A stretch of DNA of 64,000 bases from Ralstonia pickettii (GCF_001699815.1 NZ_MCGB01000057.1:1-64000); one strand, 5' to 3'. Shown: positions 26,330 through 37,234, numbered from the stretch's first letter. Notes: generated by a model from the sequence alone, not told the origin. Made by a program: numbers and translations.

Positions 26330-28759
26330 TCAGCCGCGCAGGCGCGCGCCGAATGCATCGCCGGCCGCTCGAATCAGTTGCTGTGTGGCGGCCTCGACAA
26401 TGTCGTCCTGAAGGGTGCTGTCAGTATCTTGCAACGTAATTCTGAAGGCAAGGCTTTTCTCCTGCGCCCCAATGGCAGCCGTGGCGGCCTTCGGACGGAA
26501 TTCATCGAACAGCACAACGCCCTGCAGATAACGCTGCCACGGCGCGCCGACAGCCGCTTTCTCAAACGTGTCGACCAGATCCTGCACCGCCACATCCTGC
26601 CGCACGACCAGCGCGATGTCGCGCGTCACAGCCGGCACACGCGGCACTTCCCGATACTTCGGCAGACCCACCGCGGTGATGGCGTCGAGCTCCACTTCCC
26701 ACACCACCGGCGCAGTCGGCAAATCGTACTTCTGCAGCCAACGCGGATGCAGCTCACCAATCCAGCCGACGGCGCGGCCATTCAGCACCACGCGCGCGGA
26801 GCGTCCCGGATGCAGCGCGGGATGCTCAGCGCGCTCGAAGCGCGCCTTCAGCGGCCACAGCAGTGACTCGACATCGCCTTTCACATCGAAGAAATCAACC
26901 GGGCGTGTCTGCACGCCCCACTGCTCTTCCTTGGACGGACCATACGCAATGCCGCCCGCCATCATCGGCTGTGCGTAGCCCGCGATCGACAGACCACCGT
27001 CGGCGACGTCTGCATCACGGTGGAACACACGTCCCACCTCGAACAAGCGCACGCGCGAAGCCTTGCGGTTCACGTTGTAGCGCACCTTGTCGAGCAAGCC
27101 GCCGATGAGCGTGCTGCGCAACACCGAGTACTGGCTGGCAATCGGGTTCAACAGCGGAATCGGATTGGTGTTGCCGGCAAAGTCGGCTTCCCATTCCGCC
27201 TCGACAAAGGCGAAGTTGACGACCTCGTGGTAATCGCGCGCGGCAACGGCGTGACGCACGTCGTGCATCGTCCGGCGTGCCTCGTCGGTCGGGCGCATCG
27301 CGCTCTCGGCCACGGGCGGCTTGGCGGGAATCCGCTCGAAACCATAGATACGGGCGACCTCTTCGATCAGGTCTTCCTCGATTTCCAAGTCGAAGCGGTA
27401 CGACGGCGGCTCGACGATGAACACATCGCCGTCCACGCTGAACGTAAGGCCGAGGCGCTTGAACACGTCCGCCACGACGTCGTGCGACAGCGGAATACCG
27501 AGCACGCGCGCAGCACGTGCAACGCGCATGCGCACCGGCTCGCGCTTCGGCAAGTTGACGATCTGATCGTCGATCGGGCCAGCCTGGCCGCCGCAGATTT
27601 CGAGGATCAGCGCGCTGATGCGCTCGATGTGTTCAACGGTGGTCGCATAGTCAACGCCGCGCTCGAAGCGATGGCCCGCATCGGTCGAGAAGTTGTAGCG
27701 GCGCGCGCGGCCCTGGATGGCTTCCGGCCACCAGAATGCGGCTTCGACGTAGATGTTCTGCGTATCGAGCGTGACGGCCGTCTTGTCGCCGCCCATGATA
27801 CCGGCGAGGCTTTCAATGGCCTGCTCGTCCGAGATCACGCCGACCTTTTCGTCGACGGTGATGGTGTCGCCGTTGAGCAGCTTCAGCTGTTCGCCAGCCT
27901 TGCCCCAGCGCACCGTCAGGCCGCCGTGGATCTTGTCCAGGTCGAACACGTGCGACGGACGGCCCAGCTCCAGCATCACGTAATTCGAAATATCGACCAG
28001 CGCCGACACGCTGCGCATGCCTGCGCGCTCGATGCGCGACACCATCCAGGCCGGCGTCTTCGCGTGTGCATTCACGCCGCGGATGATGCGACCCGAAAAG
28101 CGGCCGCACAGGTCCGGCGCCACAACCTTGACGGGCAGCCTGTCAGCCAGCGTCACCGCCACGGGCGCCATCGACGGCATCGTGATCGGCGCGCCCGTCA
28201 GCGCGGACACTTCACGCGCCACACCATGGATCGACAGGCAGTCGGCCTTGTTCGGCGTGAGCTTAATGATGAAGACCTGGTCGTCCAGATCGAGCACCTT
28301 GCGGATGTCCTCGCCCACCGGCGTGTCTTCCGGCAGGATCAGCAGTCCGCCGTGGTCTTCCGACAGCTTCAGCTCGCGCGCCGAACACAGCATGCCGTAG
28401 CTCTCCACGCCACGCAGTTTGCCGATCTTGATCTTGAACGGCTTGCCATCTTCGCCGGGCGGCAACTCGGCGCCGACCATCGCGCACGGCACCTTGATGC
28501 CCACCGACACGTTCGGCGCGCCGCAGACGATCTGCAGCAGTTCGCCCGTGCCGGCATCGACCTTACACACGTTGAGGCGATCGGCGTCCGGATGCTTGTT
28601 CACCTCGACCACATGGCCGACAACGATCTGCGAGAACGGCGGCGCAACGGGGTCGACCTCTTCCACCTCGAGGCCAGCCATCGTCAGGCGATGGGAGAGT
28701 TCATCCGTGGTGATCGACGGATTGACGAAACTGCGAAGCCAGGATTCCGGAAATTGCAT
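26330..28759 (-). CDS. pheT: Phenylalanyl-tRNA synthetase beta subunit
   Basis: 809 residues. Domain order: N-terminal domain [14 protein letters not shown], an EMAP-like tRNA-binding fold ([20 protein letters not shown]), the B3/B4 editing domain, B5 ([20 protein letters not shown]), the core domain ([18 protein letters not shown]), and the C-terminal anticodon-binding FDX-ACB domain ([18 protein letters not shown]). It forms an alpha2-beta2 enzyme with PheS and edits mischarged Tyr-tRNA(Phe). It lies 63 bp after pheS and before ihfA. Confidence 0.98.
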   Translation of the reverse strand: MQFPESWLRSFVNPSITTDELSHRLTMAGLEVEEVDPVAPPFSQIVVGHVVEVNKHPDADRLNVCKVDAGTGELLQIVCGAPNVSVGIKVPCAMVGAELPPGEDGKPFKIKIGKLRGVESYGMLCSARELKLSEDHGGLLILPEDTPVGEDIRKVLDLDDQVFIIKLTPNKADCLSIHGVAREVSALTGAPITMPSMAPVAVTLADRLPVKVVAPDLCGRFSGRIIRGVNAHAKTPAWMVSRIERAGMRSVSALVDISNYVMLELGRPSHVFDLDKIHGGLTVRWGKAGEQLKLLNGDTITVDEKVGVISDEQAIESLAGIMGGDKTAVTLDTQNIYVEAAFWWPEAIQGRARRYNFSTDAGHRFERGVDYATTVEHIERISALILEICGGQAGPIDDQIVNLPKREPVRMRVARAARVLGIPLSHDVVADVFKRLGLTFSVDGDVFIVEPPSYRFDLEIEEDLIEEVARIYGFERIPAKPPVAESAMRPTDEARRTMHDVRHAVAARDYHEVVNFAFVEAEWEADFAGNTNPIPLLNPIASQYSVLRSTLIGGLLDKVRYNVNRKASRVRLFEVGRVFHRDADVADGGLSIAGYAQPMMAGGIAYGPSKEEQWGVQTRPVDFFDVKGDVESLLWPLKARFERAEHPALHPGRSARVVLNGRAVGWIGELHPRWLQKYDLPTAPVVWEVELDAITAVGLPKYREVPRVPAVTRDIALVVRQDVAVQDLVDTFEKAAVGAPWQRYLQGVVLFDEFRPKAATAAIGAQEKSLAFRITLQDTDSTLQDDIVEAATQQLIRAAGDAFGARLRG

Positions 28760-28822
28760 GGCGCGACAGGAAAGAGAATTCGATTAACGGGGCGATGAAG
28801 TACCAGTGCGAGCGCTTGGCGC

Positions 28823-29857
28823 TTACGCGAACTGACGCAGGAAACGCACATCGCCCTCGAAGAACAGGCGCAGATCGTTGATGCCATAGCGCAGCATCGT
28901 CAGACGCTCCAGGCCGGAGCCGAATGCAAAGCCGATGTAGCGCTCAGGGTCCAGGCCCATGTTGCGCACCACGGTCGGATGCACCTGGCCGGAACCGGAA
29001 ATCTCCAGCCATTTGCCGTTGCCGAACGCCATGTCGATCTCGGCCGACGGCTCGGTGAACGGGAAATACGATGGGCGGAAACGCACCTGGATGTCGTCGC
29101 GCTCGAAGAAGTTCCGCAGGAAATCGGTGTACACGCCCTTCAGATCGGCAAAGCTGATGTTGTCGGCAATCCAGAGGCCTTCGACCTGATGGAACATCGG
29201 CGAGTGCGTAGCATCGCTGTCGACACGGTATGTGCGGCCCGGCGCGATGACCTTGATGGGGGGGATACGGTCGAGATGCTTGTACTTCTCGACGTGCATG
29301 CGGGCATAGCGCACCTGCATCGGGCTGGTGTGCGTGCGCAGCAGCAGGAGCTTGTCTTCGCTGTCGCGACCGTCGATGTAGAACGTGTCCTGCATCGAGC
29401 GCGCCGGATGGTTGTCCGGGTTGTTCAGCGCCGTGAAGTTCATCCAGTCGGATTCGATTTCGGGGCCGTCAGCCACATCGAAACCGATCGAGCCGAAGAT
29501 CTTGGCGACGCGCTCCCAGGTGTTCATCACCGGGTGCAAGCTGCCCTCGGCCACGTCGCGGCCGGGCAGCGTTACGTCGATCGCCTCGGCTGCGAGGCGT
29601 GCGTTCATCAGCGCGTCGGCCAACGCCTGGCGGCGGGCCGTCAATGCCTCTTCAACGCGGCTCTTGGCTTGGTTGATACGCGCGCCTTCGGTCTTGCGTG
29701 TCTCCGGATCGAGCTTGCCCAAGCCTTTGAGCAAGTCGGTCAGCACGCCGGACTTACCGAGAAAGCGTGCCTTCTCGTTTTCCAGCGAGGCGTTGTCCTC
29801 CACCGAGGCAAACGCATTTTGGGCATCGACGACGACTTGATCCAGATCCAGTGACAT
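28823..29857 (-). CDS. pheS: Phenylalanyl-tRNA synthetase alpha subunit
   Basis: 344 residues. An N-terminal coiled coil (about 1-85) is followed by the class II catalytic core: motif 1 near [20 protein letters not shown], motif 2 with [19 protein letters not shown], and motif 3 [18 protein letters not shown]. The phenylalanine-pocket run [17 protein letters not shown] is present. It charges tRNA-Phe together with PheT. An intrinsic terminator lies between rplT and pheS, so part of the transcription from upstream should stop before this gene. Confidence 0.98.
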   Translation of the reverse strand: MSLDLDQVVVDAQNAFASVEDNASLENEKARFLGKSGVLTDLLKGLGKLDPETRKTEGARINQAKSRVEEALTARRQALADALMNARLAAEAIDVTLPGRDVAEGSLHPVMNTWERVAKIFGSIGFDVADGPEIESDWMNFTALNNPDNHPARSMQDTFYIDGRDSEDKLLLLRTHTSPMQVRYARMHVEKYKHLDRIPPIKVIAPGRTYRVDSDATHSPMFHQVEGLWIADNISFADLKGVYTDFLRNFFERDDIQVRFRPSYFPFTEPSAEIDMAFGNGKWLEISGSGQVHPTVVRNMGLDPERYIGFAFGSGLERLTMLRYGINDLRLFFEGDVRFLRQFA

Positions 29858-29910
29858 GGGAAGGCGAGCGAAAAAATTCGGGTGATTCGGGTCCGCGAAA
29901 TGCGCGGAAT

Positions 29911-29938
29911 AAAAAACGGGGCTCGGTGAGAGCCCCGT
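29911..29938 (-). terminator. Intrinsic terminator between rplT and pheS (possible attenuator)
   Basis: Stem ACGGGGCTC / GAGCCCCGT with a 5-base loop, followed on the minus strand by TTTTTT. It lies in the 141-bp rplT-pheS gap, the place where E. coli has the pheM attenuator. I find no Phe-rich leader peptide, so ribosome-mediated attenuation of the E. coli kind is not supported. Confidence 0.85.
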
Positions 29939-29998
29939 CAGGGTGATCAGCCGGCAAAGTTACTGGGCAACTCCAGCAGCCCGCCCGGCCGATCCAAT

Positions 29999-30355
29999 TC
30001 AGGCGACGTTGGCTTTCACCTGGTTCACGATGGCAGCAAAAGCCACCTTGTCGTGAATGGCCATGTCCGACAGCACCTTGCGGTCCAGCTCGATGGACGC
30101 CTTCTTCAGGCCGTTCATGAACTTGCTGTAGGTCAGACCATGCTCGCGTGCGCCAGCGTTGATACGTGCAATCCAGAGCGCACGGAACACGCGCTTCTTG
30201 TTGCGACGATCGCGGTAGGCGTACTGGCCAGCACGCATGACCGCCTGCTTGGCGATGCGATAAACGTTATTGCGGCGGCCGCGGAAACCCTTGGCTGCGC
30301 TGATAACCTTCTTATGACGGGCCCGCGCTGTGACCCCACGTTTTACTCGAGGCAT
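29999..30355 (-). CDS. rplT: 50S ribosomal protein L20
   Basis: 118 residues, exact family length. The N-terminus [18 protein letters not shown] is the long basic extension that threads into 23S rRNA. The C-terminal globular part ([20 protein letters not shown]) is also standard. L20 is an early assembly protein and in many bacteria represses its own operon by binding leader mRNA. It lies 28 bp after rpmI. Confidence 0.99.
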   Translation of the reverse strand: MPRVKRGVTARARHKKVISAAKGFRGRRNNVYRIAKQAVMRAGQYAYRDRRNKKRVFRALWIARINAGAREHGLTYSKFMNGLKKASIELDRKVLSDMAIHDKVAFAAIVNQVKANVA

Positions 30356-30383
30356 GAAATGCTCCTTTCGTAGTTAGTTAGGG

Positions 30384-30581
30384 TTAGGCGTACGGCATCA
30401 TTGCGCGAACGGACTTCAGGTTCGTCTCATGGACGCCCTCGGTACCGCGCAGGTGACGCTTGTTCTTGGTGGTCTTCTTGGTCAGGATGTGACGCTTGAA
30501 GGCTTGGCCACGTTTGATCGTGCCACCAGGACGGGCAGTAAAGCGCTTGGACGCGCTTTTCTTCGTCTTCATCTTCGGCAT
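30384..30581 (-). CDS. rpmI: 50S ribosomal protein L35
   Basis: 65 residues, exact family length, beginning [14 protein letters not shown] and containing the conserved [16 protein letters not shown]. The start at 30581 is set by the family; the frame is open 19 codons upstream. Between infC and rpmI is a 167-bp gap with several GC-rich stems that could hold an L20 autoregulatory site, though I cannot define one. Confidence 0.98.
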   Translation of the reverse strand: MPKMKTKKSASKRFTARPGGTIKRGQAFKRHILTKKTTKNKRHLRGTEGVHETNLKSVRAMMPYA

Positions 30582-30748
30582 GGAACAACTCCGTTTTTGA
30601 CATGAAGCCAGGTGGACGGCTGGCGCCGACACTTGCAAGACCCGGGCTCACTTGTTGTATCGCGGCAGGCTTTGACATCTGCCGCGTCTTCCGACGTTTC
30701 CGTCTGGAACCTGCTCAGCGCAGCCGGAACCGCCCGGCCGCCGCTGCA

Positions 30749-31270
30749 TTATTTTTTCTTCTTGGGCGCCAACATCATCACTGCCTGGCGACCTTCCATC
30801 TTAGGCATCTGCTCAACCTGACCGAATTCCTCCAGGTCAGACTTGATACGCTCCAGCACGCGCATGCCGAGTTCCTGGTGAGCCATTTCGCGGCCGCGGA
30901 AACGCAAGGTCACCTTTACCCTGTCGCCATCCTCCAGGAAGCGCGTCGCGTTGCGCAGCTTGACGCCGTAGTCGTTGTCGTCGGTGCCAGGGCGGAACTT
31001 GACTTCCTTCACCTGGATCACCTTCTGCTTCAGCTTGGCGTCATGGGCCTTTTTCTGCTCCTGATACTTGAACTTGCCATAGTCCATCAGGCGGCAGACG
31101 GGCGGCTGCGCGGTCGGCGCGATCTCGACCAGGTCGACGTCTTTCTCTTCTGCCAGACGCAGCGCGTCGAACAGCTTGACGATGCCGAGCGCTTCTCCCT
31201 CAACCCCGGTCAGCCGGACTTCCGGTGCGCTGATCTCGCGGTTGATGCGGTGAGATTTCTCAGTAGCGAT
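30749..31270 (-). CDS. infC: Translation initiation factor IF-3, non-canonical ATC start
   Basis: 173 residues when started at ATC (31270). The N-terminus is then (M)[19 protein letters not shown], as in other betaproteobacterial IF-3, and GAGGA lies 7 bases upstream. An in-frame stop at 31289 excludes any upstream ATG/GTG/TTG, and the first ATG (31087) would remove the whole N-terminal domain. IF-3 keeps 30S subunits free and rejects non-AUG starts, so the AUC codon gives autogenous repression, as AUU does in E. coli. The C-terminal domain spans [17 protein letters not shown]. It lies 42 bp after thrS. Confidence 0.96.
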   Translation of the reverse strand: MATEKSHRINREISAPEVRLTGVEGEALGIVKLFDALRLAEEKDVDLVEIAPTAQPPVCRLMDYGKFKYQEQKKAHDAKLKQKVIQVKEVKFRPGTDDNDYGVKLRNATRFLEDGDRVKVTLRFRGREMAHQELGMRVLERIKSDLEEFGQVEQMPKMEGRQAVMMLAPKKKK

Positions 31271-31312
31271 GTTGATGTCCTCAAAGAATCAAAAAAACAG
31301 GCCGTGCCCAGC

Positions 31313-33220
31313 TCATGACTTGTTGGCGAGATCGTTCTTCAGTCGCTCAACGAACGCCGACAACGGCATGGAGCCTAGATCGACGTTGCCACGGGCACGC
31401 ACGGCCACCTGATTTTCATCCCGTTCTTTATCGCCAACCACAACCTGGTATGGGACCTTCTGCACGGAATGCTCGCGGATTTTATACCCAATCTTCTCAT
31501 TCCGCAAATCGACGACCGCCCTAAATCCTTGTTTTTGCAGGGATTGCGCAACGGATTGTGCGTATTCGGCGTGCGAATCGGTGATGCTGAGCACCACGAC
31601 CTGCACCGGGGAAAGCCACGTCGGCAGCGCTCCGGCATATTGCTCGATCAAGATACCGATAAAGCGCTCGAGGCTGCCAACGATGGCTCGGTGCAGCATG
31701 ATCGGGCGATGGCGCGCGCCATCTTCGCCGACAAATTCAGCATCCAGGCGCTCCGGCAGGTTCGGGTCGACTTGGATCGTGCCGCACTGCCACTGGCGAC
31801 CAAGTGCATCTTTAAGCACATACTCGATCTTGGGACCGTAGAACGCCCCCTCACCCGGCAGGTACTCAAATTCGCAACCCGACGCACGCAAGCCCTCGGC
31901 CAATGCCGCTTCGGCGCGATCCCAGCTTTCTTCCGTGCCGATGCGCTTGTCCGGACGCGTCGACAGCTTGTAAAGAATCTCGGTAAAGCCGAAATCCTTG
32001 TAGACCTTCTGCAGCAACGTCGTAAACGCCGTCACCTCGGCCTGGATCATGTCTTCCGTACAAAAGATGTGGCCGTCGTCCTGCGTGAAGCCGCGCACGC
32101 GCATGATGCCGTGCAAGCCACCTGAAGGCTCGTTGCGGTGGCACGCGCCGAATTCGCCGAAGCGAAGCGGCAGGTCGCGGTAACTCTTGATGCCTTGCTT
32201 GTAGATGAGGATGTGGCCGGGGCAGTTCATCGGCTTCAGCGCGTATTCGCGCTTTTCCGATTCCGTGATGAACATGTTCTCGCGGTACTTGTCCCAGTGG
32301 CCGGTCTTCTCCCACAGGGTCTTGTCGAGAATCTGCGGCCCCTTCACTTCCTGGTAGCCGTTCTCGCGATAGACGCGGCGCATGTACTGCTCGATCTCCT
32401 GCCACAGCGTCCAGCCCTTGGGGTGCCAGAACACAGTGCCGGGCGAGTACTCGTCGATGTGGAACAGGTCGAGCTCACGGCCGAGCTTGCGGTGGTCACG
32501 CTTCTCGGCCTCTTCCAGCATGTGCAGGTAGGCGTCCTGGTCTTCCCTCTTGGCCCAGGCCGTGCCGTAGATGCGCTGGAGCATCTCGTTGTTGTGGTCG
32601 CCACGCCAGTAGGCACCGGCCACCTTCATCAGCTTGAAGACCTTGAGCTTGCCCGTGGACGGCACGTGCGGGCCACGGCAGAGGTCGACGAAATTGCCCT
32701 CGCGGTACAGGCCAATCTCCTGGTCTTCCGGAATGGAGGCGATGATCTCGGCCTTGTACTTCTCGCCCATGCCCTGGAACAGCTTGACGGCGTCGTCGCG
32801 GCTCAGCACTTCCCGCGTGACCTTCTCGTCTTTCTTGGCGAGTTCGCCCATCTTCTTTTCAATGGCAACAAGGTCATCGGGCGTGAAGGGGCGCTTGTAG
32901 GCGAAGTCGTAGTAAAAGCCGTTCTCGATGACCGGACCGATGGTGACCTGCGCGTCCGGATACAGCTCCTTGACGGCGTAGGCCAGCAAGTGCGCCGTAG
33001 AGTGACGGATCACGTCGACGCCGTCGGCGTCCTTGTCGGTGATGATGGCGAGCTTGGCATCATGATCGATCGTGTAGCTCGTGTCGACCATCTGGCCGTC
33101 CACGCGGCCCGCCAGGGCTGCCTTGGCCAGGCCTGCACCGATGCTTTGCGCCACTTCTGCGACAGTCACCGGGCCGGGAAACTCACGCCGGGAACCATCC
33201 GGCAACGTGATTGCGATCAT
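31313..33220 (-). CDS. thrS: Threonyl-tRNA synthetase
   Basis: 635 residues. Domains in order: TGS ([16 protein letters not shown]), the editing domain with [10 protein letters not shown], the class II catalytic core with the zinc ligands in [10 protein letters not shown] and DGHIFC, motif 2 [12 protein letters not shown], and the C-terminal anticodon-binding domain ([20 protein letters not shown]). It charges tRNA-Thr. The ATG at 33220 has AGGAG 6 bases before it. It is the first gene of the thrS-infC-rpmI-rplT-pheST-ihfA group. Confidence 0.98.
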
Positions 33221-33602
33221 GCTTGCTCCTGTGGAGTCACCGTCGCGCATTTCAGGTTTCAGAGATGCACAGCGGTCGTTATTCTGTCGTGCGCCGCGCC
33301 AAGTCAGCGCAGCAGGTTGTCGAATCGAATGCTTCGAAGCGCTTTCAGCTTGATCGCCACGCGTGACACGAAACTGCGGACGAAAAAAAACGCGGCCAAG
33401 GCCGCGTTTTCATTTGCGCTATCCACTGCTTGGGTGGACCGCAAAGGGCGAAAAACGCACCTTGACTACTGTCGCTCCGAAGCGGTTGTAGTTCGCGGTG
33501 CCTGAATCATATTTCGCCTTGTGTTCTGTTGTACGGGACAAACCCGGGAATTGCGAGGATGACGGCTTGGACACCCTACCCGACGCGTCCTGCCAAATGC
33601 GT
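33221..33602. other. Gap between tRNA-Val and thrS: thrS leader plus a terminator
   Basis: No gene is visible in these 382 bp. The part next to thrS (33221-33360) is the presumed promoter and leader; I see no T-box and no tRNA-Thr-like anticodon stem. A strong hairpin at 33387-33410 ends the upstream tRNA-Val transcript. The stretch 33411-33602 has no recognisable element. Confidence 0.5.
33387..33410 (-). terminator. Rho-independent terminator upstream of thrS
   Basis: AAAACGCGGCC pairs perfectly with GGCCGCGTTTT around a 2-base centre; on the minus strand it runs into eight T. It ends transcription from the tRNA-Val side. Confidence 0.88.
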
Positions 33603-33679
33603 TGGTAGGCTCGATTGGACTCGAACCAACGACCCCCACCATGTCAAGGTGGTGCTCTAACCAGCTGAGCTACGAGCCT
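33603..33679 (-). tRNA. tRNA-Val (anticodon GAC)
   Basis: 77 nt with encoded CCA. The acceptor stem AGGCTCG/CGAGCCT, anticodon stem CCACC/GGTGG, loop TTGACAT with anticodon GAC, and T-loop GTTCGAGTC are all standard. It reads GUC and GUU codons. It lies 22 bp after the relA stop on the same strand and may be co-transcribed with it. Confidence 0.97.
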
Positions 33680-33701
33680 GCCGAAGAACGAAACTATACC
33701 G

Positions 33702-35927
33702 TCACTTCCTTCGAGCTGTCAACACCCCCTGCACCTCTTCGATCAAAGTCAGCGCGCGCTGCAGCTGTGTCGCCTCTGCCACCTCCGCGGTGAACTGCAT
33801 TTTTGCGACGCCTTTGCTCGACAGCGTGCGCACGCCGGTCACGTTGATCTTCTCGCGCGAGAGGATTTCCGAGATGTCACGCAACAATCCCTGCCGGTCC
33901 AGCGCCTCGACCTGGATGTCGATCGGATAGACCGAATCGCTGCGCTGGCCCCATTCCGTCTGGATTACACGGCCGGGCGCCCGGGCAGCCAGTTGCTGAA
34001 AGGTCGCGCAGCTCTGACGGTGGATCGATACGCCGCGCCCACGCGTGACAAAACCAACGATGGGGTCCGGCGGTGCCGGCTTGCAGCAACGCGACATCTG
34101 CGTGAGGAGCGAATCGACGCCCACCACGAGCACGCCGCTCTTGGCGCCACGAGCCACGCTGGTGGCGCGGCTCTTCTTGGTGATGGCCGCTTCGTCGTCG
34201 ACGGGCGCGGGCGGCGGCGCCCCATCCGAGCGCAAAACGGCCTCGATGCGGCGCAGGCTCAGTTCGTCCTTGGCGACCACGGCATAGAGATCGTCCGACG
34301 TCTTGTAGCCGAGCTTGGCGGCCAGTTCTTCCAGGTTGACGGCGGTCTTGCCCTCACGCTGCAGCGTCTTGTCGATAAGCGCCCGGCCCTGCGCGAGCGT
34401 CTCTTCCAGTTCCATCGCGTTGAACCACGCGCGCACTTTCGTGCGGGCGCGCGGGCTGACAAGATAGTGCAGCTCGGTGTTCAGCCAATCACGTGACGGC
34501 CCGCCGTGCTTGACGGTAACAATCTCGACGGTCTGGCCGTTCTTGAGCGGCGTGTTCAGCGGCACCATCGTGCCGTCGACGCGCGCGCCGCGGCAGCGGT
34601 GGCCGAGATCGCTATGCAGGTAATACGCAAAATCGACGGGCGTCGCACCTTGCGGCAACGCGATCACGCGCGCCTGCGGCGTCAGCACGTAAATGTGGTC
34701 ATCCAGCTCGGTGTGCTTGAGCTGCTCCCACGGCGAATCCTCGTGCGCGACGGTGTGCTCGGCGTCATCTTTCCAGGCGAGCAACTGGCGCAGCCACGCG
34801 ATCTTCTCGTCGTAGCGCTCGCTGGCAGAGAACTGGCCGGCGTAGCCCTTGTTGCCCGCCTCCTTGTAGCGCCAGTGCGCAGCCACGCCGTACTCGGCAA
34901 AGTGGTGCATCTCGCGCGTGCGAATCTGCACCTCGAGCGCACGGCCGTCGTCGCCGATCACCACCGTGTGCAGCGACATGTAGCCGTTGGCCTTTGGGCG
35001 TGAGATGTAGTCGTCGAACTCTTTCGGGATCGGCTGCCACATGTGGTGCACGAAACCGAGCACCGTGTAGCAATCCTTGATGTCGTCGACGATGACACGG
35101 AAGGCGCGCACGTCGTACAGATCGGCAAAGTCCAGTTCCTTGCCTCGCATCTTCTTCCAGATGCTGTAGATGTGCTTGGGCCGACCGCTGACCTCAGCCT
35201 GAATGCCGGCATCGTGCAATGTCTTTTGGAGTTGCTCGATGGCCTGGCCGATGAACTTCTCGCGCTCGATGCGCTTTTCGTCCAGCAGGCGCGCGATGCG
35301 CTTATAGGTATCGGGATCCTCAAAGCGGAAGCCGAGGTCTTCAAGCTCCCACTTCAGCTGCCAGATGCCCAGGCGGTTTGCGAGCGGCGCGTAGATATCC
35401 AGCGTCTCGCGCGCCATGCCTTCCGGCGCCGACCGCTTCGTCTGGGCCAGCCAGCGAAGCGACTGCAACCGCGACGCCAGGCGGATCATCACCACGCGAA
35501 TGTCTTGCGCGAACGCGAGCAACATCTTGCGCAACGCCTCGACTTGCGCGCGGCGTGCTTCGGCTTCGTTCTTGCGCGTAATGCTGGCATCGGTCGGGCT
35601 GACGAGGCCCGCAATCGCGCCAATGCGCAGCAGTTGCCGCACGTCGTGCACGAGCTTGACGACCTCGGCACCGAATGCAGGCTCGAGCGCCTTTTCGCTG
35701 TCCATTGCCAGCGTGGGCAACAGAAACAGCGCGGCCGCCTGCAACGACGGCGTGTCGACACGCAACCCTTCAAGGATGGCGATCGTGCCGCGCGCATGCG
35801 ACTCCAGCGGCTCGCCGGTCAGCGTGACGCTGTCTGCGGCATTGGCCGCGAGGTATTCGATCGCCCGAGCGACCTGCTCTGCCGTCGATCCGGGCAACTC
35901 GGCCGGCCGTTCGGTCTTGTTCTCCAT
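33702..35927 (-). CDS. relA: GTP pyrophosphokinase RelA, (p)ppGpp synthetase
   Basis: 741 residues. The N-terminal hydrolase-like domain has lost the HD-x-x-ED catalytic pattern (VKLVHDVRQLLRIG), so it should not degrade ppGpp. The synthetase domain has GRPKHIYSIWKKMRGK and the RelA-type acidic EFDD motif in IPKEFDDYISRPKANGY, which separates it from bifunctional SpoT (RxKD). TGS (DDHIYVLTPQARVIALPQGA), the zinc-finger region with MSRCCKPAPPDPIVGF, and a C-terminal ACT/RRM domain follow. It makes the alarmone on starved ribosomes. Confidence 0.96.
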   Translation of the reverse strand: MENKTERPAELPGSTAEQVARAIEYLAANAADSVTLTGEPLESHARGTIAILEGLRVDTPSLQAAALFLLPTLAMDSEKALEPAFGAEVVKLVHDVRQLLRIGAIAGLVSPTDASITRKNEAEARRAQVEALRKMLLAFAQDIRVVMIRLASRLQSLRWLAQTKRSAPEGMARETLDIYAPLANRLGIWQLKWELEDLGFRFEDPDTYKRIARLLDEKRIEREKFIGQAIEQLQKTLHDAGIQAEVSGRPKHIYSIWKKMRGKELDFADLYDVRAFRVIVDDIKDCYTVLGFVHHMWQPIPKEFDDYISRPKANGYMSLHTVVIGDDGRALEVQIRTREMHHFAEYGVAAHWRYKEAGNKGYAGQFSASERYDEKIAWLRQLLAWKDDAEHTVAHEDSPWEQLKHTELDDHIYVLTPQARVIALPQGATPVDFAYYLHSDLGHRCRGARVDGTMVPLNTPLKNGQTVEIVTVKHGGPSRDWLNTELHYLVSPRARTKVRAWFNAMELEETLAQGRALIDKTLQREGKTAVNLEELAAKLGYKTSDDLYAVVAKDELSLRRIEAVLRSDGAPPPAPVDDEAAITKKSRATSVARGAKSGVLVVGVDSLLTQMSRCCKPAPPDPIVGFVTRGRGVSIHRQSCATFQQLAARAPGRVIQTEWGQRSDSVYPIDIQVEALDRQGLLRDISEILSREKINVTGVRTLSSKGVAKMQFTAEVAEATQLQRALTLIEEVQGVLTARRK

Positions 35928-35965
35928 GATGCGTCCTGCTTGCGTCCTGCTGTGACGCGACGGGC

Positions 35966-36334
35966 TCAGCTTTTCTGCGCGGCCGTCACGACGATTTCGA
36001 TACGGTACTTCGGATTGGCCAGCGCGGCCTCAACGGTGGCGCGCGGCGGCGAGTTCTTGGAATCAGCGGCGACCCACTGGTCCCACACCTTGTTCATCTC
36101 ACCAATCTCGCCGATGTCTTTGAGGAAGATCTGGCACATCAGGATGCGCGTCTTGTCGCTGCCGTTGGCGGCCAGCACGCGATCGATGATGGCGAGCACT
36201 TCCGCCGTCTGCTCGGCAATGCCGGCGTCCAGCGTGGTCTCGGGCACCTGGCCGGCCACGTAGACGACGCCGTTGTAGACGGCCGCGTCGGAATAGCGAT
36301 GTTCGACGTTGTAACGCTTCAGTTCAGTGCTCAT
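35966..36334 (-). CDS. RidA/YjgF-family protein
   Basis: 122 residues. The YjgF fold is seen in YSDAAVYNGVVYVAGQVPE, AEVLAIIDRVLAANGSDKTR and PPRATVEAALANP, which has the conserved Arg used to bind enamine/imine substrates. Canonical RidA deaminates reactive 2-aminoacrylate; this sequence belongs to a divergent subgroup (no GPYSQA motif), so its substrate is uncertain. It lies 30 bp after the hydrolase gene and 38 bp before relA on the same strand. Confidence 0.9.
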   Translation of the reverse strand: MSTELKRYNVEHRYSDAAVYNGVVYVAGQVPETTLDAGIAEQTAEVLAIIDRVLAANGSDKTRILMCQIFLKDIGEIGEMNKVWDQWVAADSKNSPPRATVEAALANPKYRIEIVVTAAQKS

Positions 36335-36364
36335 CTTGCAAATCGAATGGGGTCAGACAAACGG

Positions 36365-37234
36365 TCATTGACCGAGGAAGAACTTGCGGGCGATCGCCAC
36401 CTGATCTGGCTGGATGAAGGTCGGCGCGTGGCCCACATCTGGAATTTCCACCGTGTTCACATGTTGGCCGCGCTGCATCATGGCCTCGACGGTCTCGCGC
36501 GTGAGCAAATCTGAATGCGCGCCGCGTACGACCAGGACCTCGCCGGGAATCGCCTCGAACAGCTTCCAGAGCGTCGCTTCGCCGGCAGCAATCATCTCGG
36601 GCGTGGTGTTCTTGAACGGCTCGGCCAGGCGCGGATCGTAATGCAGAATCCACTCGCCGCCCTGCGGTTTCAGGATCGCGGTATTCAACTCACGCCATTG
36701 CTCCGGCGTGTGGGGGCCGAATGAAGCGCTGATCGTCTTGAGGTATGTCAGCCCTTCATCAAACGTCTTGAAGCGGACGTTCAGTCCGAGATACGCGCCG
36801 ATGCGCGTCAACGACGATTCCGTCACGCGCGGGCCCACATCGTTGAGCAGCAGCTTGCGAATCGGCGATTTCGGCAAGCCTGCCAAGCCAATGCCGATCA
36901 GGCCACCCATCGAGGTACCGAACCAGTCGACGGACTCGGCATTCAGGCGCGCGAGTAGCGTGACCATGTCGGAGGCGTACTGCGGCAGCACATAGCCCTT
37001 CGGATCGGCCAGCCAATCGGAGCGCCCACGGCCCACCACATCGGGGCAGACGACGCGATAGTCATTGCACAGCGCCTGCGCCAGCACGTCGAAATCGCGC
37101 CCCGTGCGCGAGAGGCCGTGCACGCAAACCAGCACACGCGGATTCTGCGAATCGCCCCACTCGTGATAAGCCATCCGGTGCAAGCCGGACGGACTCAGGC
37201 ACTGCACGAAGGCAAGGCGCGGCGAAACTGGCAT
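36365..37234 (-). CDS. Alpha/beta-fold hydrolase
   Basis: 289 residues. The nucleophile elbow is GTSMGG (Ser), the oxyanion region is VCVHGLSRTGRDF, the acid lies near VVRGAHSDLL, and the His in IPDVGHAPTF. It is a soluble esterase-like enzyme; the substrate is not evident. I chose the ATG at 37234, which has AGGAG 7 bases upstream, over a TTG two codons earlier. It heads a likely operon with the RidA gene. Confidence 0.88.
   Translation of the reverse strand: MPVSPRLAFVQCLSPSGLHRMAYHEWGDSQNPRVLVCVHGLSRTGRDFDVLAQALCNDYRVVCPDVVGRGRSDWLADPKGYVLPQYASDMVTLLARLNAESVDWFGTSMGGLIGIGLAGLPKSPIRKLLLNDVGPRVTESSLTRIGAYLGLNVRFKTFDEGLTYLKTISASFGPHTPEQWRELNTAILKPQGGEWILHYDPRLAEPFKNTTPEMIAAGEATLWKLFEAIPGEVLVVRGAHSDLLTRETVEAMMQRGQHVNTVEIPDVGHAPTFIQPDQVAIARKFFLGQ

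Noticed and set aside
33221-33386. T-box or tRNA-like autoregulatory leader of thrS
   Set aside because: No T-box sequence and no stem resembling the tRNA-Thr anticodon arm could be identified.
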